DNA from: Plazaster borealis
Lineage: Eukaryota > Echinodermata > Asteroidea > Forcipulatida > Labidiasteridae
DNA length: 64,000 nucleotides
Reading direction: 5' to 3'
NCBI GenBank assembly: GCA_021014325.1
Contig: CM037463.1
Span: 7,323,001 to 7,387,000, forward strand
Made by a program: the position numbers and the translations under genes. The first letter of the stretch is position 1, and each line of letters opens with the position of its first letter. Under the pieces are notes generated by a model. It was not told the DNA's origin. It ran no database searches and saw nothing but the letters and a program-made list of their open reading frames with translations. Below are positions 1 through 12,900 of the stretch, piece by piece.

Positions 1-231
1 GGCAAGGCCCTATAGTCTTTTGCAATGATGGAGAGTAGGGGCTGTTAGACACAGAATTGAGCTTGTGTCTAAAAAGGCCATTCCACATTGATGGCTTTTG
101 GCCCATTCTTCTATACTGCTGCAACAGCCAATGGTGTCAGCCTTGACCTTCCATGAATTGTATCTGAAACACTGGCTTTACAAATGGCTACATCTAGATC
201 ATTGCACCTGCCTATCATTCAATGTTGCCAC

Positions 232-405
232 TGCAGCCTGTAGCCAAAGCCATGGCCTTAGCAGTAGCCTAAGCCGTAGCAAAAGCCATAGCCAAAGCTG
301 TAGCTAAAGACGTAGCCAAAGATGTAGCTATAGACACAGCCAAAGATGAAGCCAAAGCCGTAGCCAAGGTCAAAGCCATAGCCAAAGCCATAGCCAATAA
401 TGTTG
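232..405 (+). repeat. AGCCATAGCCAA-type minisatellite
   Basis: A degenerate tandem run of about 12-bp units (agccatagccaa, agccgtagccaa and variants). The rest of 1-842 is intron in which I see no exon or element. Confidence 0.75.
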
Positions 406-842
406 ACTATGGATGCTACATCCAACTCTTAAGGTATTATACAGGATTGGTAAGGATAAAAAACATCTTTGTGTAATTTTAGTCTCGAATCTTATTGATT
501 ATTTAGTTCACACTAGAACCATTTTTTCACATTTTCCTCTGAAATGAAGTCATATTCAAGAAAACTGTATCTGAAACCCTAACAAAAAAAGGCAACAGCT
601 GATTTCGGTTGTTACAACCAAAATAAAGGACAATGTGTTTACATGCTGAAAGCTGTGCATGGGTTTTACCATCTCCTAACTCACACAATGGATCATGCCA
701 AACTGTTGGTTTGCTATTCATGTATATGGTTGATCAGACAAAACATGAACACTTTCTGTGACTATTTTGTCAGCTCTCTATCCTGTATAATACCTTTAAT
801 ATTATGGTTGGTCCATAACCCAATTTCCGCTACTTTTTGTAG

Positions 843-940
843 GATATGTGGAGAAGGAGATCAAAGGTGCAAAGGTTGAAATTGCAAAACCAGACACAGA
901 GATACCTGCTCCACCCCCAAGAGAGATGATAGACTTAGAG
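843..940 (+). CDS. ATP6V0A1: ATP6V0A exon (YVEKEI...MIDLE)
   Basis: The acceptor tttttgtag precedes the exon and the donor gtaaaa follows it. The first two bases complete an arginine or glycine codon split with an upstream exon outside the window. It encodes a piece of the cytosolic N-terminal arm and ends in REMIDLE, as in the animal family. Confidence 0.88.
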
Positions 941-3900
941 GTAAAACAGCAAACATTTTTTCAAATTACATTATCAGGTGGGATGGAGGAATTAGATTAA
1001 GAGAGTGGGAGTTTTGATGTTGAAAAGAAAATTGTTGATGTTGAATTTTGTATGCACCCGTTTTTTAGTGTGAGGATGATTTTCATGCGGAAGTCGCAGT
1101 CGAAACAACCAGGCAAGGTAATGGTCAGGGGGGGACAGTTTTCCTGTAATTCGCAGTATTTTTGACGGCATGTGGGCGTGTGTGAACAAAAGTTACATGG
1201 TGCAAACCAAGTAAAACGAACTGGTTTGTCCATTGTTGTCATTGTTATTATTATTTATTTGGCCATTGATACAAGAACACAGCATATAGGCAGTCAAAAT
1301 AAGCTAAAACTGTAATTGTCATGTAAGGAAATTGGCCTTTGGAAGTGCCCTCATGCAGTAAAAGAAGAAGTCAATTGTTGGCAAGAATAGAATGAACCCT
1401 TGCCCTCCCAAATCCTTCTATATCCTCCTTGTCCAAATGAAGGATTCGGAAGGACTGATGGCTGTAGGCCAAAATAGCAAGTGCTTATCACTGGGTCAGG
1501 CATTCCAATCTTATCTACATGGTAAGACATAGGAGAGGAGGACATAAAGAAGCAGTTGATATGTTATGTTTAAAGCCAACCAGTATTAGAACAAACTTAG
1601 GGTACATGGGGTGGGATGGATCAGACAGAATCATGTTCACTTTAGTACATACCTGATCATGGTAAAGTGCCTCTGGGTTTTTTAGTTGAGTTCCGGCTGG
1701 TTATTCTTCTAGCTTGCTTAACTACCCTTACAAAAGAATGTTTGTCCCGAGCTAGCATATCGGAGACTTAAGACCAAGTCCACTGTTCTTAATCCTTGCC
1801 CCTCTTGATTTGTTATTAATCCCGATTAATCCTTATCCAGGCGACCTTTGAGAAGATCGAGGTGGACTTGAAAGAGGTAAACAGCAATCATGAAACTCTA
1901 CAGCGGAACTACCTGGAGCTGATGGAGCACAGACATGTACTGAGAAACACCACCGACTTCTTTGCAGAGGTAAAGACGTTCACCAAAACAATAATGTTAT
2001 GTCAATCTTGGCCCTGAATCTTTCTCCCTTTGCCCAAAGTCGCCAAGCAAAAAAGAAAAATTGCTTAGAAAAGCACAGGGTCTTTATGAAACTGGGCACT
2101 CTGCTTTTCTAAGCAGTTTTCTTTTCAATATACACACATGCAGTTTATGATATTATCTGTGCTTAGCATGTTTTTTGTTTGTTGAGCACAAAAAACCTGC
2201 TAAGCACCGAAAAAAACATGCTTAGCAGAAAAAGATTTCCAGCAAAATGTCATGTAATGTATGTTGCGTGTGACTGGTTCTCTGCTTATTTATGCCTAGC
2301 AAAACAAAATTGTTTTCCAAGTTTTTCTACTAAACACCCTCCATGAAATAAGCCACTTGCAAGATTGGATTTGAATAATGTCTGGTACAATGACTTACTT
2401 TGTCACAAGTGACAGGTTAAATTTGGTTTCCTCAGACTAAGGACAGTTGCTATGTCACATGATTCGGGGCAAGCTTTTGTGTAGATACATAAGAGACAGC
2501 GAACACCCATACAAAATTCTGAATGAATGTGTATGGCACAATGGTACCAGGGTTTGCCCATCTGGAGGTTGCTATACAAAATTCATGTGTGGGGAATCCA
2601 GTTTGAATGTTCATTTGTGACCAGTCAAGTCACTGTGCTAGACATAATTCAAAATCAAACTCGCAAATGGGTTGTTGGGCCCAGAACAACCGTACTAAAG
2701 CTGAAAAAGATTACCATCCAAATTCTCATTTAATGTACGTGGAAGGCACATTTATATCATGTACTCAACTTCAAAGTCTATAAAATATCACTAATAACTA
2801 AATAACAACACCGGAACTTCACTAAATCCTTGGCAATTAAACAATACCTGAGTAGAGTATTGCAAAGATGAACATTTTCCCCTAAATTCTGTCAATCTTT
2901 GGGGTTATGAGATTCGGAAATCAGTTTTGCAACCTTCCAGAGAAATAACAACTTCTGCAGACATAGAGAGTTAAGCTTTACAGAACTCAAAACATTTCTG
3001 ACAAACAATGGTGTTGTACTTTTCCCCCTTTGGTAGGCGGAGCTATTCCAACATGACCAGGAGGAGGTAGAGGCTCGATCCACTGCGTATCATCGGTTTG
3101 GTTTTGAAGAGGGTGTCCGCCAGAGTCGCTCTGCGGTCAAATTTGGGTCAGTACATATATGCATCTCCCAGGAACCCCCCCACTCTATATGAAGCTGCAG
3201 TTTTAAATGGGGTTAAAATCACAGCTGTCATCATTTTATATAGTTGACTTAATTCAGTTGGAGTCAATGCAAAACACAATTTCAATTTTTTTCTTTATTT
3301 TTATTTTTTTCCCCGGGGAGTAACAGTTGATTATCATCATTTCACAATCATACATTAAAACATTACAATACCTATATGAGAAAGGTGCAAACAAATCACA
3401 GGGAATGAATCCTTCTAGCATTAGTCTTGACAAAGTACGGAGAAGAAATCCCATTTATGGTAGAAATTAGCAAAAATATCGTTAGAAAGTATAAATAAAT
3501 TTGTCCATGGAGTAGTAATTCTTAAAGGGACACGTTGCCTTGGATCGGACGAGTTGGTCTAAAAAAAGCATTTGTAACCGTTTGTTATAAAATGCATATG
3601 GTTAGAAAGACGTTTTAAAAGTAGAATACAATGATCCACACAAATATGTCTCGAAATTGCGTGGTTTTCCTTTTACTTTGCGAACTAACACGGTCGGCCA
3701 TTTTGTGGAGTCAAAAATTTGACTCCACAAAATGGCCGACCGTGTTTGTTCAAGGTGTAAAAGGAAAACCACGCAATTTCGAGGCATATTTGTGTGGATC
3801 ATTGTATTCTACTTTTATAACGTCTTTCTAACCATATGCATTTTATAACAAACGATTACAAACGCTTTTTTTAGACCAACTCGTCCGATCCAAGGCAACG

Positions 3901-6900
3901 TGTCCCTTTAAGTTCTTTTTTTGAGGATTAATAAGGATGGTGAATTCTCAGTCATTTTCCTTTTATAAATATGGAATAGAATAAGGTTAATTGATTTACA
4001 CTTGAAGTCGGTTTTACCAAACAAAAATGCTTCATTGTCTGGGATGATGTTAACATTTGTTTTATCCTTAATTCACGAAACAACTGTGGTCCAATTTATA
4101 ATCTCAAAGTGAAATTATTTTAAACTATAAATGAATGTTTTGGTGTACTTCATGAACTTTTGTAAATGCTACTTATTCTTTGAACATTTTCTGCGTTCAA
4201 TTGAATTTCCTCTTTTGGAGATAACTACAATTGTCTCATATTTTGATGTCTTATTTTGTTGTGATGGTAAGTTGAGCATGCAACTGGTCAGGTGTTCTGA
4301 TGGTTTGTAAGCTTGTTTTCTTGATGTAATTTGAAAAAGTGCACAAATGTGCCACACTCTTTCCTCTCATTTTCATTTACCAATTTGGGGGAAAAAAACC
4401 ACAAAGATAGTAATGCCATTTTCCTACCAGTGTAGGCAAAACTTTGCAACATTGGCACTTCTTCAAAATGCTAATTAGGTCCCTAATGTTTATTACCTCA
4501 TTACCAGCCTTAAAGCCGGTTTATATTCGGTTGTGCTATGATAATCGTCAAACACTGATAATTGCCAGAAGGTTTAGCGACTTGTCACTGATGTCTCAGC
4601 GACAAACTGCAGACTATTTTTTGTTTGGGGTTTTTGTTATGATTGGGCGTCATGTTTTCAGTCGCGTGACCATTGCGTGACTGACTATAAACCAGCCGTT
4701 GAACTCCTCTATTTGTGTTGTAATGACAGTCTTTGAATCCTTGTATTTGTTTATGCATTCCCCGCTTAAACCTCGCTGAATCATGCCAAATTTCTCTCGA
4801 CTGGTTCCATTTAACTGTAGGTTTGTTGCTGGGGTGCTCGGCCGTGAGAGGGTACCAGCGTTTGAGAAGACGCTGTGGCGAGTATGTCACGGTAACGTTT
4901 TCCTGCGTCACTCTCCAATTGAGGAGCAGTTAGAAGATCCAAGTACGGTATGTGATAGATTGGTTCTCATGCTGCAGCCATGTTAGTCACATCCCCTGAC
5001 TGCAATTGTATATAAGTGAATACTGTACAAATGATGGACCAGACTATTTGGCCTTCCAGCCTCGGTTTCATTTTGGATTTTCAGATAAAACAAAGATTGC
5101 TGCACGAAAGCAAAACCTTTTAGTGTCCTCAAATTGAGATTGTTTTCTTTAACCCTTACCAGTAGTGTCCTCGGCTAGAGACTTTCCGATATCCCCCAAA
5201 ATACTCCTGTATAGTACCTCAACAGTCAACACCGAAATGTTTGGATTTAGCCAAATTCGAATTGGCGGCTACAGCTACGGCTACGACTGTTGCTATGGAT
5301 GTTCTATACTTGAACACATGATGATGTGGAAATCCAGCCGTAGCCGTAGCTGAAGCCACCAATTCTGACACGGCCTTAGATAGGTTTGATGTGCCAGTTC
5401 CAATGATAAGCATTAGTTATTTTGGCCTGCAGTACCATGTCCAACAAAATCAGACAGCTTTTTGGAGGATTTGGGGTTAAAGGGTGTGTACAACATTGGT
5501 AAGGTTGAAAATATTAATGTTCTCAGATTTGCACATAATTTACATGGTATAAAAATGGTCACGGTGGAAAACTTCCCTTGAAATAGTTTTGCTTGAAATG
5601 CTAAAGTTTTTAGGAAATGAGGAAAACAAAAACAATTTGTCTTTATCACTGGTGATAAAATCCGATGTTTGAAAACAGTGAAAATATATAATGGGTTTTT
5701 TCACTGTTTTCTTATTACTCCGAAGACCGATTTATCTTAAACTTTCACGGGTTTGTTATTTCATGTATATGTTGGGTCACGTTAAGTGTGGATACTTGTC
5801 TTTGACAATTACCAATGTTGTACATTTGCTTTAAAGAACTAAAAACTTTTGAATGCAGCAAGTCTGTTTCTGTCTCCCCTTGTTTATTTTTACTTTTTTT
5901 TGCAAACAGGGAGACGAGGTCTTCAAGCATGTCTTTATAGCATTCTTCCAAGGGGAGCAGCTAGGAGGGCGTGTCAAGAAGGTTTGCGAAGGGTAAGAAA
6001 AACCAACAAGATTCTTCTGCTTTATGCCCAGAATTTAATTTGAAGTGGATGTGCTGTATTTCATGAGCAATGGTCACTTCTGTTTGAAAACATCCTGAAG
6101 GGGCACTGAGGCAAAGGCCTAATTTCATAGAGTTGCTTAAGCAGCCATAAGTGCTGACAATTTCTGCTAAGCAAAATTAAGCAGGATACCAGTCACAAAT
6201 GGTTTGTATGAATGGTATTTTGGCTGGTAACCTTCTCCCAGTAAGCACTATTATTCTGTGCTCTGCTAAGTTTTGTGCTTAAGCAGCTCTGAAATCTTGT
6301 CCAGGACAACGGGCTATTGCCTCTTGTAGTTTTGATGGGATTCATTTTCTGCTACTTCGTTTTTTACATTTTTGTGAAAATTTGTTAGTTTGGTTTTGAT
6401 TTTGAAGTGATTTTTTCCCACTGTTTCCATACTGTTTGTTTGTCACTGTTGTATTTAGGTACATTTGTTTTGTTTGTTCTTTTTTCCACAGGTCCTTTTT
6501 TTCCTTTTTTTTCCTTTCTTTTCTTCCCTTTTTCTTCTGATTGAGCGAGCTCCATTCAGGGAGTTTTTACCTTCATGTATATGTATTTATTGATTACTGG
6601 CTGTTATATTTGTATCTCTCTTGCATATCCATTTATATTATTGTTTAACATTACTTTGTTTGGCATTGCATATTTCCATTAAGTGTATATGTAAATTTAT
6701 TTTCCATGTTTAAATTGGCGTGTTGCATTGAATATGATTCAGAATAATTATTGATCTTGTTATCTGTAATTACATGTACTATTGATACTTTTCTCAATGT
6801 ATCTTTTATTGTGCATTTTTATACTTGTATGAATTTGGCGTTATATAACTGTATTTCATTATTTTTACTGCTGCAATTTTATATTATGGTGTTATAGGTT

Positions 6901-9900
6901 TGGGTTAAACCACAGAAAGTGTAGCTATAAGAATGCAGTGTGGTAGTTGTCATTGCGCATATGCTTTGAGGCAATTCTTTGCGCGCTTCCATTTTAGTTG
7001 TGTGTTAAATTTCAGCTTTTCCCATTGGTTGATATGATTTATTTTGCCATAAAGACATATCACATGGTATTGATACTCTATGTCCACAGCTGACATAGAG
7101 GGCGTGCACAGCAGACACAGATGGCAATATGAGCTCAACATTCGCAATGTTCTGTTCCTATGGGTTGAACTGAAGCCTTTGTTAATGTTTTTCATGGGAA
7201 ATCATGCAAATACTCTGCATCTCAATTTTATAACCTTGCGTCCCACACAAAAGAATCTCCATGCAAAATGTTTTATTTCGGCACATTAGTGTAAGGGAAA
7301 ATACCAAAAAGCACATTCATTATCCCTAGTTACAGTTATTCCATCAATTAATTTGTAATCGCTTGGGTCTTTTACTGCCACCAGATTTCATGCCACACTG
7401 TATCCCTGCCCAGAGAATGCCATGGAGAGGAGTGAAATGTGCACAGGGGTCGCCAAGCGACTTGAAGATCTAAAACGGGTAATTGTATTTCTTTGTAATA
7501 ATAGTACATTTCTACGAATCTGAGAAGCAAAGTTAAAGCACATTTTGTGCCAAAACCATGGGGGGGGGCGAAGTTTGAATATTTCTCATCATGCTGATAT
7601 AGCTCTACATCAGGGCTCAATTTTATCAAGCTGTTTAGCAGAAAATTCTGCTCAGAAAATTTCTTTGCTGAGCAAGAGTTGAGTGGGGTACCGGTCGCAG
7701 CAATGGTAACTGTTCGGCATTTTGGTCGGTAACCTATTTCTCTTAAAGGCCCTGTACACTATTGGTAAGATCAAAAAACACAAAATGTTCACAGATTCAC
7801 ACACAACTTACATGATTTAAAGTAAGTAATGGTTGAAAGGGTTCCTTAAAATATTTCTGCCTAAAATGCTATCGTTTCTGAGAATGAGTAAAACAATAGT
7901 TTTTATCACGCGCGATATTTTGAAAAAACAGAAAACACATAAGGTCTCTTTTCACTATTTTCTCGTGATCTCGATGACCAATTGAGCTCAAACTTTCACA
8001 GGTTTGTTTGTTCATGCATATGTTGAATCACATAAAATATGGACACTGATTTTAAGCTGTTACCAAAAGTGTACAATACCTTTAAGCAAGAGTTTTCTGT
8101 GCATAGCAAGGTTTTGTGCTTACATGCTTTATGAATTTGGGCCCTTGCTTACAAAACGCCACTCTATGTACCACCCTCCAGGTTCTGGTCCAGACGGTGG
8201 ACCACAGGCAGCGTGTCCTGGCATCGGCAGCCGTCACCCTCTGGGTCTGGTTCGTCAAGGTGCGCAAGCTGAAGGCCGTCTACCACATGCTGAACATGTG
8301 CAACGTGGACGTGACGCACAAGTGCCTGATCGCCGAGTGCTGGTGCCCCGAGAGTGACCTGGGAAATATCCGAAGGGCTCTGCAACTTGGAAACGTGAGT
8401 CTCTTGTCGATCATTTCTGACCTGTGATGTGGCAGGATTTTTGCCTGATTGCAGGGGTTTATTTTTAACTGATCTTCCTTCGTCTTAAGATTTTCTCGAA
8501 AGTCACCGTCACAGTCATGTGATACTCTAGGCCCATGTGAGACTCTGGTCCCATGTGAGACTCTGGGCTCATGAGATCTGGTCCAATGTGAGACTCTGGG
8601 CTGATGAGATCTGGTCCAATGTGAGACTCTGGTCCCATGTGATGCTCTGGTCCCATGTGATGCTCTGGTCCCATGTGATGCTCTGGTCCCATGTCAATGC
8701 TCTGGTCCCATGTGAGACTCTGGGCCCATGTGATGCTCTGGTCCCATGTGAGACTCTGGTCAGGGTGAGACTCTGGTACCATGTGAGACTCTGGGCTCAT
8801 GAGATCTGGTCCAATGTGAGACTCTGGGCTCATGAGATCTGGTCCAATGTGAGACTCTGGTCCCATGTGATGCTCTGGTCCCATGTGATGCTCTGGTCCC
8901 ATGTGATGCTCTGGTCCCATGTGATGCTCTGGTCCCATGTGATGCTCTGGTCCCATGTGATGCTCTGGTCCCATGTGAGACTCTGGTCCCATGTGATGCT
9001 CTGGTCCCATGTGAGACTCTGGTCAGGGTGAGACTCTGGTACCATGTGATGCTCTGGTCCCATTTAATATTCTGGGCCCATGTGATACTCTGGTCCCACT
9101 TTATGACCAAACCTCTAGATTTGTATTTGAGGTGATGTAGAGAGTCTGTAAACCTATTGGCATCATCTCCAAACCAATCGGATCTTGTTGTACAATTTCT
9201 TTTCTTTTTTTTTCTTACAATCTCACTCCTAACATTGGTTGTCATTCAGCGGACGATAAACAGGCTTCCTAAAGACTCCTAAAGATGCCAAAAGTGCTGA
9301 GTGTGCAGTGCTTATCACACATCGGTAAAGGGTAAAACCAAACTAATAGGTCAAAAGAAGGTTGCTCATTTGCCCATCCTGTGCGCTGCGAATATAAAGC
9401 TGTGCGTTTCTATCGTTTCATCATCGTTCTCTAAGATGGCGGCCTGATGACGTCTACTTTAAAGTCTATTGTAATTATTACACCTCTGTAGATGGATTGC
9501 CATCAAACTTGTCCTTCTGTATTTGACACACAGGAGAAAAGTGGCTCCACCGTGCCGTCCATTCTCAACATCGTGGAGACGAACCAGGAGCCGCCAACAT
9601 ACAACAAAACCAATAAGTTCACTAGTGCCTTCCAGGGGATCGTGGATGCCTACGGGGTGGCTAACTACAGAGAGGTCAATCCAGGTAAAAGTTAGGGTAG
9701 ACTAACTACAGAGAGGTCAATCCAGGTAAAGTTAGGGTAGGCTAACTACAGAGAGGTCAATCCAGGTAAAGTTAGGGTAGGCTAACTACAACGAGGTCAA
9801 TCCAGGTAAAGTTAGGGTAGGCTCACTACAGAGAGGTCAATCCAGGTAAAGTTAGGGTAGGCTAACTACAGAGAGGTCAATCAAGGTAAAGTTAGGGTAG

Positions 9901-12900
9901 GCTCACTACAGAGAGGTCAATCCAGGTAAAAGTTAGGGTAGACTAACTACAGAGAGGTCAATCCAGGTAAAAGTTAGGGTAGACTAACTACAGAGAGGTC
10001 AATCCAGGTAAAGTTAGGGTAGGCTAACTACAGAGAGGTCAATCCAGGTAAAGTTAGGGTAGGCTAACTACAGAGAGGTCAGTCCAGGTAAAGTTAGGGT
10101 AGGCTAACTACAGAGAGGTCAATCCAGGTAAAAGTTAGGGTAGGCTAACTACAGAGAGGTCAATCCAGGTAAAAGTTAGGGTAGGCTAACTACAGAGAGG
10201 TCAATCCAGGTAAAAGTTAGGGTAGGCCTAAACCATTCATGTATTGGTAAAACACAAAATAGTATTCTTTATCCTTGTGCAAATTTAACATAAATTTAAA
10301 TAGAAACGCTTTATTTACTCATCTAAAAAGGACAAGACCAATTTACCAAAGAGGAAGTGACAGGTGCCATCAAATATCTTCCAATCCCATCCAAGGAACA
10401 GCGGTTGAAAAAGTGATCATCTTTCTCGTCTTATTTTGGGTTGAACAAAGACAAATTTACTAGAGCGGAAATTGAACCTGCGACCTCCAGATTTAACGTG
10501 CCGGAGGCCACAGATTCAAGTCCCGCTCTAGTAAAGAAAAATTTGTTGGAACCCCAAATTATTTAAACTTTACCCATTCAGTTTTCCTTGTGGTTTTATT
10601 ACTTGATCTTTCACGTCTTGTCCGACAGCTCCCTACACCATCATCACCTTCCCGTTCCTGTTCGCGGTGATGTTTGGCGATGCCGGCCACGGCACATTGA
10701 TGGCGCTGTTTGGCACTTGGATGGTAATCAGGGAGGCCAAACTTCAGGCCAACAAGACGGACAACGAGGTAAAACATGACTTGGAATCTAGACTGAACGA
10801 GGCATTCGTACATTTCATTTCATTTCATTTATTCTGGTTGTGAAGCCAAGGACTCTCAGAAAAGCGAACTTAATCACTATACTAGCCAAGAACCCCATAG
10901 AGAGAAGACAAAGAAGGAAGTTTCAGTTTTAGATGTGGGAGGAAAACCCCAGAGAATTATTCCAGGGAAAAACCCACGCAATCAGGTAGGGACTGAAAAC
11001 CCAATCCACATAGTGCCCCCAGCGGGATTTGAACCGGGGACCCAGAGGAGAAATGCGAGGAAAGATACCACTATGCCAACCTGACTGTACAAGATTTGTT
11101 TAAGATAGAGACCGAGAGAGCTATTATCTAGTTGTTTTTGTTTGTTGTTATAAGGGAAATAATACCAAGCATCTTGAGATCATGCTAATATTCTTCCTAG
11201 TTTAGTCTGATTTCAGTGGTTTTTTGCCCTTGGGAAAAAAATCAGAAAAAACTGTGATTAAATAGCCTGAATTAAACCCTACTTTTTTTCCCAAGGTCCA
11301 AATATCATGCCTGCTTGTGATGAAACTTTTACAAGTTTGACTTGCCAGTGGTAGACCAGAAAAATTTCATTAAAAAAATGGTAAAAAGTTGTTTAGGGGC
11401 CATGGCCAAAACTCTCTCGTTGATTCCCAAATAAGTTGTAGTGATTCTAATATTTGTTTCCCCCTAGATATGGAATGTGATATTTGGCGGTCGTTACATC
11501 ATTCTCCTAATGGGGTTGTTCTCCATATACTGCGGCGTCATGTACAATGACTTCTTCTCTAAGTCCGTCAATGTGTTTGGATCCAGCTGGGAGGTCTACA
11601 AGATGGAAAACTACACGTATGTATCATAACCAAGCCCCGACCTCACTGAGAGCTAAGGATTCATCACCCGCCCTCAAATTTTTCAGTTAAATTTTGGCTG
11701 GTAACCTGTTTCAGCTAAGCAAGATTGTTTTGTGCTTAGCAATCTTCCCTCAGAGGTAGCAGGAAATCCTTCCTTATGTTAGGGCTCGCTTCATGGGAGG
11801 TACATGAGATTGTTACTTCAGTATTGTTCATGGAACGGAATAGGACCCTAAATTTGCAAAGTTGTACGTGGTCTGTCACTGTGTACAACCCCTAGTGGAC
11901 TTGCTCTTCAATCTAACAATGTGAACATTTGGAGGGAGAGCAACTGTATTTACTTTATGTCCTGAATGTCTTGTGGCGGGAAACTCCCAATGACCTTAAA
12001 TAAAAGGAGTCATTATGTCCTTGATTTGCCACTAAGCCTTGGGTTTTTTCACTGTGTGCAAACCCAATGAGACTTGCCCAAACAGAGCATGTACAGTTGG
12101 ACAAATGAACAAGAGCCATACCTTGTTTCATTTCATTTCATTTATTCTGGTTGTGAAGCCAAGGACTCTTAGTAAAGTGAACTTAATCACTGCACTAGCC
12201 AAGAACCCAATGGAGATAAGACAAGGAAGGAAGTTTCAGTTTTAGATGTGGGAGGAAAACCCCAGAGAACTATTCCAGGGAAAACCCACGCAGTCGGGTA
12301 GGGACTGAAAACCCAATCCACATAGTGCCCCCGGCATGATTCGAACCAGGGTCCTAGAGGTGGAAGGCGAGGAAAGATACCACTGCACAATCTGGACCAC
12401 CCTTGTGGTCGATCTGTCCCCCTTAAAAAATTTCCAGAGTACATTTGTGATGTGTCGGCAAGAGGTCATCATTTTTCAGGATGAATAGTTATTAAACAAA
12501 TATTTTTGTTGTTGTTTGTTGTTGCTGTTAGTGAGTCGTTGCTGGATCAGCCCATGGACCTACAGCTTGATCCTGTCTATGCTTACAGTGGACACCCTTA
12601 TCCCTATGGACTAGACCCAGTAGGTTAATCCAGTTAATCCTGTTAATCCAGGGAGCTTATCCAGAATTTGTGTTCAGCTTGACTATGTATCAACTTTGAG
12701 AGAAGCTTTTAAAGATAATAATACTAATACTTGGTTCTTATATAGCACTTTATACTCCCGATGGGTGTCTTAAAGCACTCAGTATTTTTTCCTGCAAGCT
12801 ATGTGGAGCTACGTTTTTGAAGTATGAGACCTATTCATTTAAAGCACATGTAATGGTTTACAAGGTGCTGTGGCGGAGTATGCTGTTGATCAGACAAGGA

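Noticed and set aside
3602..3831. Mirror-image open frames on both strands starting MIHTNM
   Set aside because: They are the two arms of a foldback MITE read on opposite strands, not a gene pair.
8465..9245. Long overlapping open frames on both strands with repeated MGPEHH or WSHVMLW peptides
   Set aside because: They are translations of the 18-bp minisatellite. Openness on both strands follows from a unit length divisible by three, and the locus is intronic.
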